DNA of 64,000 nt from assembly GCA_003136575.1 (NCBI GenBank), contig PLEX01000100.1:2001-66000 (forward strand), read 5' to 3'. The notes below the pieces were generated by a model. That model ran no database searches. It had not been told where the DNA came from and was given only the letters and a program-made list of their open reading frames with translations. Position numbers and translations under genes: made by a program. Positions 59,518-64,000 of the stretch are shown here, piece after piece; position 1 is the stretch's first letter, and each line of letters starts with the position of its first letter. The DNA comes from Bryobacterales bacterium (GTDB taxonomy: Bacteria > Acidobacteriota > Terriglobia > Bryobacterales > Bryobacteraceae).

Positions 59518-62007
59518 TTACCTCGGCAGCGCGAAGCTGAATACCGCATTCGTCCCGGAAACGGCGACGTACTGCCGGCCGTCCACCGCGTAACTGATGG
59601 GCGAGGACGCCAGCGGCGCGCCGGTTTCGTATCGCCACAGGAGCTTGCCCGACGTGGCATCCAGCGCGATGAAATAGCCTTCGGTGGTTGCGCAGAAGAC
59701 GACGCCTCCGCCCGTGGCGATCAGGCCCGGAGGCAGCGCCATCTGCGAAATTTCGTACTTCCATTGCACCTTGCCGGTTTCGGGATCTATGGCCATCACA
59801 CCGGCCGTGTTGGGCGTCGAACTGGCCTGCTGCGGTCCGCCGAATCCTCCACCGTTACCGCGACCCTGATACTGCCGTCCCGCTTCGTACGTCTGCGGAC
59901 CCGCGGAAAAATTACCCGGCGAATCGTGATAGACCAGGTAATACCAGCCGGTCTTCGGACTATATGATGGCGCCTGGAAATTCGTCCCGCCGCCGAGAGA
60001 CGGGTACACCGTGACGCCTTCGGGCGTCGCGCGCCAGCCATCGAGAAATACGGGCCGGCCGTTGTCGTCCCAGTCCTTCACCCAGGTTGTGCGCACGAAA
60101 GGAGTTGCCGAGAGCAGTTTGCCCGTGACGCGATCCAGCACATAGAAAACGCCGTTACGGTCCGCGTGGAGCATCAGCTTGCGCTGCTGGCCGTGCCACA
60201 TGCGGTCGACCAGTATCGTGTCTTCGTTCGCGTCCCAGTCGTGCGTGTCGTTCGGCGTGAACTGGTAGTGCCATTTACGGGCGCCGGTATCCGGATCGAG
60301 AGCGACCACGGAACAGGTGAACAGGTTGTCGCCCTTGCGCATGTCGCCGTTGGAGTTGGGGCCGGGATTGCCGACGGTCCAGTACACGGTGTTGAGTTCG
60401 GGGTCGTAGGTGCCGGGCATCCATGTGCCGCCGGAGCCGTGCTGCCAGCTATCGCCTTCCCAGGTATCGTTGCCGAATTCGCCGGGGCCGGGGATGGCGT
60501 TAAAGCGCCAGAGTTTCTTGCCCGTCGCGGGGTCGTAGGCTTCGATGAAGCCGCGGATGCCGAACTCGCCGCCCGAAATACCAGTGATGATTTTGTCCCT
60601 CACGACGAGCGGCGGTGCGGTGAGTTCGTAGCCGGATTTGGTATCGGCCAGTTGCACTTCCCAAAGCGGCTTACCCGTGTGGGCGTCGAGCGCGAGCAGA
60701 GCGGCGTCGAGCGTGCCGACAAAAAGACGATTGTCGAGAATCGAGACGCCGCGGCTCACGCGGTTATTTTCGTATTGATTGCGGACCTTCTGAGGGCGGT
60801 CGAATCGCCACAACTGTTTGCCGGTTTTGGCGTCGAGCGCATAGACAGTCGTGGTTGCAGCGGTCGCCGCGCCGATCGGGCCCGTCGTGTACATGATGCC
60901 GTCCACAACGAGTGGCGTGGCCTGAATCTGGCTATCGCCCACCATGGGAGCCAGCCACTGCGCCTGCAGATTTTTGGCGTTGGCGCCGTTGATTTCCGAA
61001 AGCGCGGAGTAGTGCATGCCCCCGAGATCCCCCCAGTAAGTAAGCCAGTTGGCCGGGTCTTTCGGAGCGTTGACAATGCGGTTCCAGGAAAGGACACTGT
61101 GCGCGGGGTCGGCAGGCGCGGCGGGGTTGCCAGAGGCTTTCACGTATGCCGCGACGTCGCGGATTTCGATTGCCGTGAGGCGCGTGGCGTAGTCGGCGGG
61201 CATCAGAGAAGTGGTTTCGATTTTGAGGTCCTTCAGTTCGGCGCGGTCGAAGGAGCGGAATGCGCCGGTGGTGTCGATTATCTGGATTGTGAAGGAATCC
61301 TGCGATTTGCGCGTGCCCTTGTAGACTTTGCCATCGGTCATCGTTGCGGTGACTGTGGCTCGGCCCGCGTTGGCACCGCCTCGGCCGCCACGTCCACCGC
61401 CGCGTCCGCCACCACCGACCGCGGGCGCGGCTTGCGCGTTCGGGTTCGTGACGAAGGCTTGTATCTGGTCGGTGGTAAGGGTGGACGAAGTCAGGTCGGG
61501 GCCGACGGCGATGCCTTGGCCGTTGAACTGATGGCAGGTGAGGCATGCGCCCTTGCCTTCAAATAGAAGCTTGCCGTTGGCGGGGTCGCCCGACGCCGTT
61601 GCCACGCCGGGAGCGGACATCGTTGCGGGTCCCGCGGCCACCGCCACGGTCGGCGCGGCAAGAGTGCGGATGTAGGCCACGACCTGCCACGTCTGGTCTG
61701 TGGTCAGTTGCGGGTACCCCGGCATGAGTGTGTTCCGAATGCCGTTGCGGATGTTGAGAAAGATTTCGCCATCCGCGCCGCCGCGTTGAAACGTTCCGCT
61801 AGTGAATGCCGAGGCGCTGCCGCCGAGGGCGTGGCAGTTCTGGCAGGATATAGCGTAAATCGCTTTGCCCGCGGCGGTGGCCGCAGCCTGGCCAGTGAAC
61901 GGATTCTGCTGGGCTTCGGCGCGATCGGACTGTGCGGACAGCCACGACGCGCAAATGGACACCGTCAGACCGAAGGCGGTGAGAAATAGACCGGGGCGCA
62001 AACGCAT
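59518..62007 (-). CDS. PQQ-dependent dehydrogenase beta-propeller with N-terminal c-type cytochromes
   Basis: Signal peptide MRLRPGLFLTAFGLTVSICASWLSAQ; CQNCH and CLTCH heme motifs; propeller repeats (YALDAKTGKQLWRF, AIDPETGKVQWKYE, ALDATSGKLLWRYETG). Confidence 0.92.
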   Translation of the reverse strand: MRLRPGLFLTAFGLTVSICASWLSAQSDRAEAQQNPFTGQAAATAAGKAIYAISCQNCHALGGSASAFTSGTFQRGGADGEIFLNIRNGIRNTLMPGYPQLTTDQTWQVVAYIRTLAAPTVAVAAGPATMSAPGVATASGDPANGKLLFEGKGACLTCHQFNGQGIAVGPDLTSSTLTTDQIQAFVTNPNAQAAPAVGGGGRGGGRGGRGGANAGRATVTATMTDGKVYKGTRKSQDSFTIQIIDTTGAFRSFDRAELKDLKIETTSLMPADYATRLTAIEIRDVAAYVKASGNPAAPADPAHSVLSWNRIVNAPKDPANWLTYWGDLGGMHYSALSEINGANAKNLQAQWLAPMVGDSQIQATPLVVDGIMYTTGPIGAATAATTTVYALDAKTGKQLWRFDRPQKVRNQYENNRVSRGVSILDNRLFVGTLDAALLALDAHTGKPLWEVQLADTKSGYELTAPPLVVRDKIITGISGGEFGIRGFIEAYDPATGKKLWRFNAIPGPGEFGNDTWEGDSWQHGSGGTWMPGTYDPELNTVYWTVGNPGPNSNGDMRKGDNLFTCSVVALDPDTGARKWHYQFTPNDTHDWDANEDTILVDRMWHGQQRKLMLHADRNGVFYVLDRVTGKLLSATPFVRTTWVKDWDDNGRPVFLDGWRATPEGVTVYPSLGGGTNFQAPSYSPKTGWYYLVYHDSPGNFSAGPQTYEAGRQYQGRGNGGGFGGPQQASSTPNTAGVMAIDPETGKVQWKYEISQMALPPGLIATGGGVVFCATTEGYFIALDATSGKLLWRYETGAPLASSPISYAVDGRQYVAVSGTNAVFSFALPR

Positions 62008-62238
62008 TTGAAGTGAATTCTCCTCATGGGGACGCGAACTCGATTGCGGCGGGGCACGTCCATGGATCATTGTATTGGAAAAGGATCGGCAAGGGTAGCA
62101 ATATTGCGAGTTTCGCCCAAGTCACCGTTGCCTCTCCGAATCCTCTCGTCGCCACCATTCCCAAAGGCGGCGTCGTCGCCCTTCAGGCGGCCTTCAAAAG
62201 CGATATCATGGAGCCGTCGGAACGGGAGGCTCGGTCTA

Positions 62239-62493
62239 ATGCAAGTCGCTAGCGATCATGACGAGGGCGAACTGGTGACGATTCGCCAGTTTGGGGAGAT
62301 GTCGGAGGCTCTGGCGGCGCAGGGTCGCCTCGAGTCCGCGGGCATCGAAAGCTTTCTTGCCGACACGAACATGGCCCGGGTCGACTGGCCCCTGACGCGG
62401 GGAATGAGATTACAAGTGGAAGCCGACGACGTCGAGACAGCGATCACGCTGTTGCAGGATCCGGACTCCGAAGGTTCATCCGGGGAGCCGTAG
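62239..62493 (+). CDS. DUF2007-like putative signal-transducing protein
   Basis: LVTIRQFGEMSEALAAQGRLESAGIESFLADTNMARVDWPLTRGMRLQVEADDVETAITLLQD. Confidence 0.8.
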   Translation: MQVASDHDEGELVTIRQFGEMSEALAAQGRLESAGIESFLADTNMARVDWPLTRGMRLQVEADDVETAITLLQDPDSEGSSGEP

Positions 62494-62844
62494 CCGAATG
62501 GTGCAGGCAGAACCTGACATCACCGCGGATCGAAGTTATGAATCGCGGCGATCCGCTGGTCAGGGCGTTGAATTCCATCGGGCTGTCGCAACATCGGTTT
62601 CCCATACGGAATGCCGGTAACAGACTGATCAGGGGTTCGGACAGCGGCTGGCGCCAACTTTGCTCTCTCAAGTTACCGAATGGCCTTGCGCTATCCGGCA
62701 CCTCAGTCAAATTCACAAATAACATTAGCCAAATAGAAACAATCGATTTCGTTATCCCGCGCCGGACATCTAAACTGGCTACTTGAGGTTCGGACGCGGC
62801 GCCATACGGCGTGTCCGTCTCATGTCAACCAAAAGGAGAATCAC

Positions 62845-64000
62845 ATGAGAGTTCCGATTTGCGTACTGGCCGTGTTGTCATTTACCGGTCTTGTTTATGC
62901 GAACGATCCCGATCAGGCCCCGGCCGCGGGTACAACGGCGCAGGCGCCTGCCGCCGGCACGACCGCTCCGGCAGCCGCACCGGCCACACCCCCCGCGCCG
63001 CCGCCAAAGTACGATGGCTGGGCTTTCAGCGGTCTCGTGGATGGTTATATTACGGACAACACCAACCACCCCCCGGGAGGCGCCGACGCGCTCCAGAATT
63101 TCGACATCATGAACGGCCAGCCGGAATTGAGCATGGCCAAGTTTACTGTCGATAAGTCCGACGGGGTTTTCGGAATTCACGTCGATGCCGGTTTCGGGGA
63201 GACGATGCGGCTGATCCACGCTGGCGACCCCGCCGCGCAAGACCATAAGGCCCTGCGCTACATCGAACAGGCGTATCTGATCGCCAAGCCGAAGAACTGG
63301 CACGGCACGGAAATTGATTTCGGGACCTTCGTCACCTCGGCCGGCGCCGAAGTCATCGAGAGTCCGTCGAACTGGAATTATTCCCGGTCGCTGCTTTTTG
63401 CGTGGGCAATCCCGTACTACCATTTTGGCCTCAAGACGACGACCCCGATAAATAAAGTGGTGACCATCGGCTTCCAACTCGTTAACCCCTGGAACACGAC
63501 GGCCGGGCCGCACACATTCACCAACTACGGCATCACTCTGGGCGTTACAAAAGGCATTTACACCTGGAACACCAACTACTACGGCGGCGAGAATAATCCG
63601 GTTATCGGGAGTCTTCCCTCCGGTGGCCAGCGCAGCCTTATCGACACGACTTTTCAGGTCGCGCCGAATGACAAGACCACCTTCTACATTAACGGCGACT
63701 ACGGGCGGAACAACAATCCCGTGGGTAGCGGACACGCCAGCTGGGAAGGTATCGCGGTCGCCGCGCGTTATCAGTTGACCAAGATGGGCGCTATTGCCGG
63801 ACGAACAGAATACTTCAAGGACGGCCAGGGGTTCGAAACTGGTACGGCGCAGAATCTGGGCGAATTCACATTGACTGGTGAATACAAACTGAACAGCATC
63901 GTCATGGCTCGTTTAGAAGCGCGCCATGATATCTCCTCGGCACCATTTTTTCCGCAAAAGAACTCTCTTAACGGAAGCGAGAGTATGACAACGTTGACAC
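62845..64000 (+). CDS. Outer membrane beta-barrel porin (partial, runs off the right edge)
   Basis: RBS AAGGAG then MRVPICVLAVLSFTGLVYANDPDQ...WAFSGLVDGYITDNTNHP...QPELSMAKFTVDKSDGVFGIHVDAGFGE; open at the window end so absent from the ORF track. Confidence 0.85.
   Translation, partial: MRVPICVLAVLSFTGLVYANDPDQAPAAGTTAQAPAAGTTAPAAAPATPPAPPPKYDGWAFSGLVDGYITDNTNHPPGGADALQNFDIMNGQPELSMAKFTVDKSDGVFGIHVDAGFGETMRLIHAGDPAAQDHKALRYIEQAYLIAKPKNWHGTEIDFGTFVTSAGAEVIESPSNWNYSRSLLFAWAIPYYHFGLKTTTPINKVVTIGFQLVNPWNTTAGPHTFTNYGITLGVTKGIYTWNTNYYGGENNPVIGSLPSGGQRSLIDTTFQVAPNDKTTFYINGDYGRNNNPVGSGHASWEGIAVAARYQLTKMGAIAGRTEYFKDGQGFETGTAQNLGEFTLTGEYKLNSIVMARLEARHDISSAPFFPQKNSLNGSESMTTLT

Noticed and set aside
60166-61566. 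466-aa plus ORF antisense to the PQQ dehydrogenase
   Set aside because: Shadow ORF of the repetitive propeller sequence.
1-64000. CRISPR arrays, tRNA and rRNA genes
   Set aside because: No regularly spaced repeats and no recognisable tRNA/rRNA signatures seen by eye; a tRNAscan/Infernal run would be needed to be sure.

Overview
High-GC bacterial chromosomal window. Gene content (TIGR03435-type protein, Oar-like TonB receptor, DUF2961, Uma2 proteins, GC-rich antisense shadow ORFs) suggests an acidobacterium, but this is inference. About 50 genes are supported. Housekeeping genes include dnaE, recQ, recA, nfo-like, accBC, bamD, rpe, rsmB, rodZ-like, pgsA, hflX and hfq. Others include a polysaccharide-export operon (Wzt-like ABC ATPase, methyltransferase, GT2), a glucan phosphorylase, sugar/PQQ dehydrogenases, an Oar-like TonB receptor, a GGDEF protein with two CheY-like paralogs, and a porin cut by the right edge. 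No CRISPR array, tRNA or rRNA was recognised. The most interesting candidate is a small minus-strand locus at 8.08-9.78 kb: an MvdC/MvdD-like ATP-grasp ligase, an unrecognised 171-aa protein and a short possible precursor peptide, consistent with a graspetide-type RiPP system. Other points of interest are a nucleotidyltransferase TA-like module flanked by a duplicated gene tail (52.9-53.8 kb), two possible group II intron remnants (19.8 and 40.7 kb), an NqrB/RnfD-like membrane protein fused to Cys-rich Sel1-like repeats, two genes whose conserved N-termini lack ATG/GTG/TTG starts (hflX, nfo), three frameshifted genes all consistent with a 1-bp loss, and a 65-bp convergent overlap of rodZ and pgsA. 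All family calls are by reading the proteins; no database search was run.
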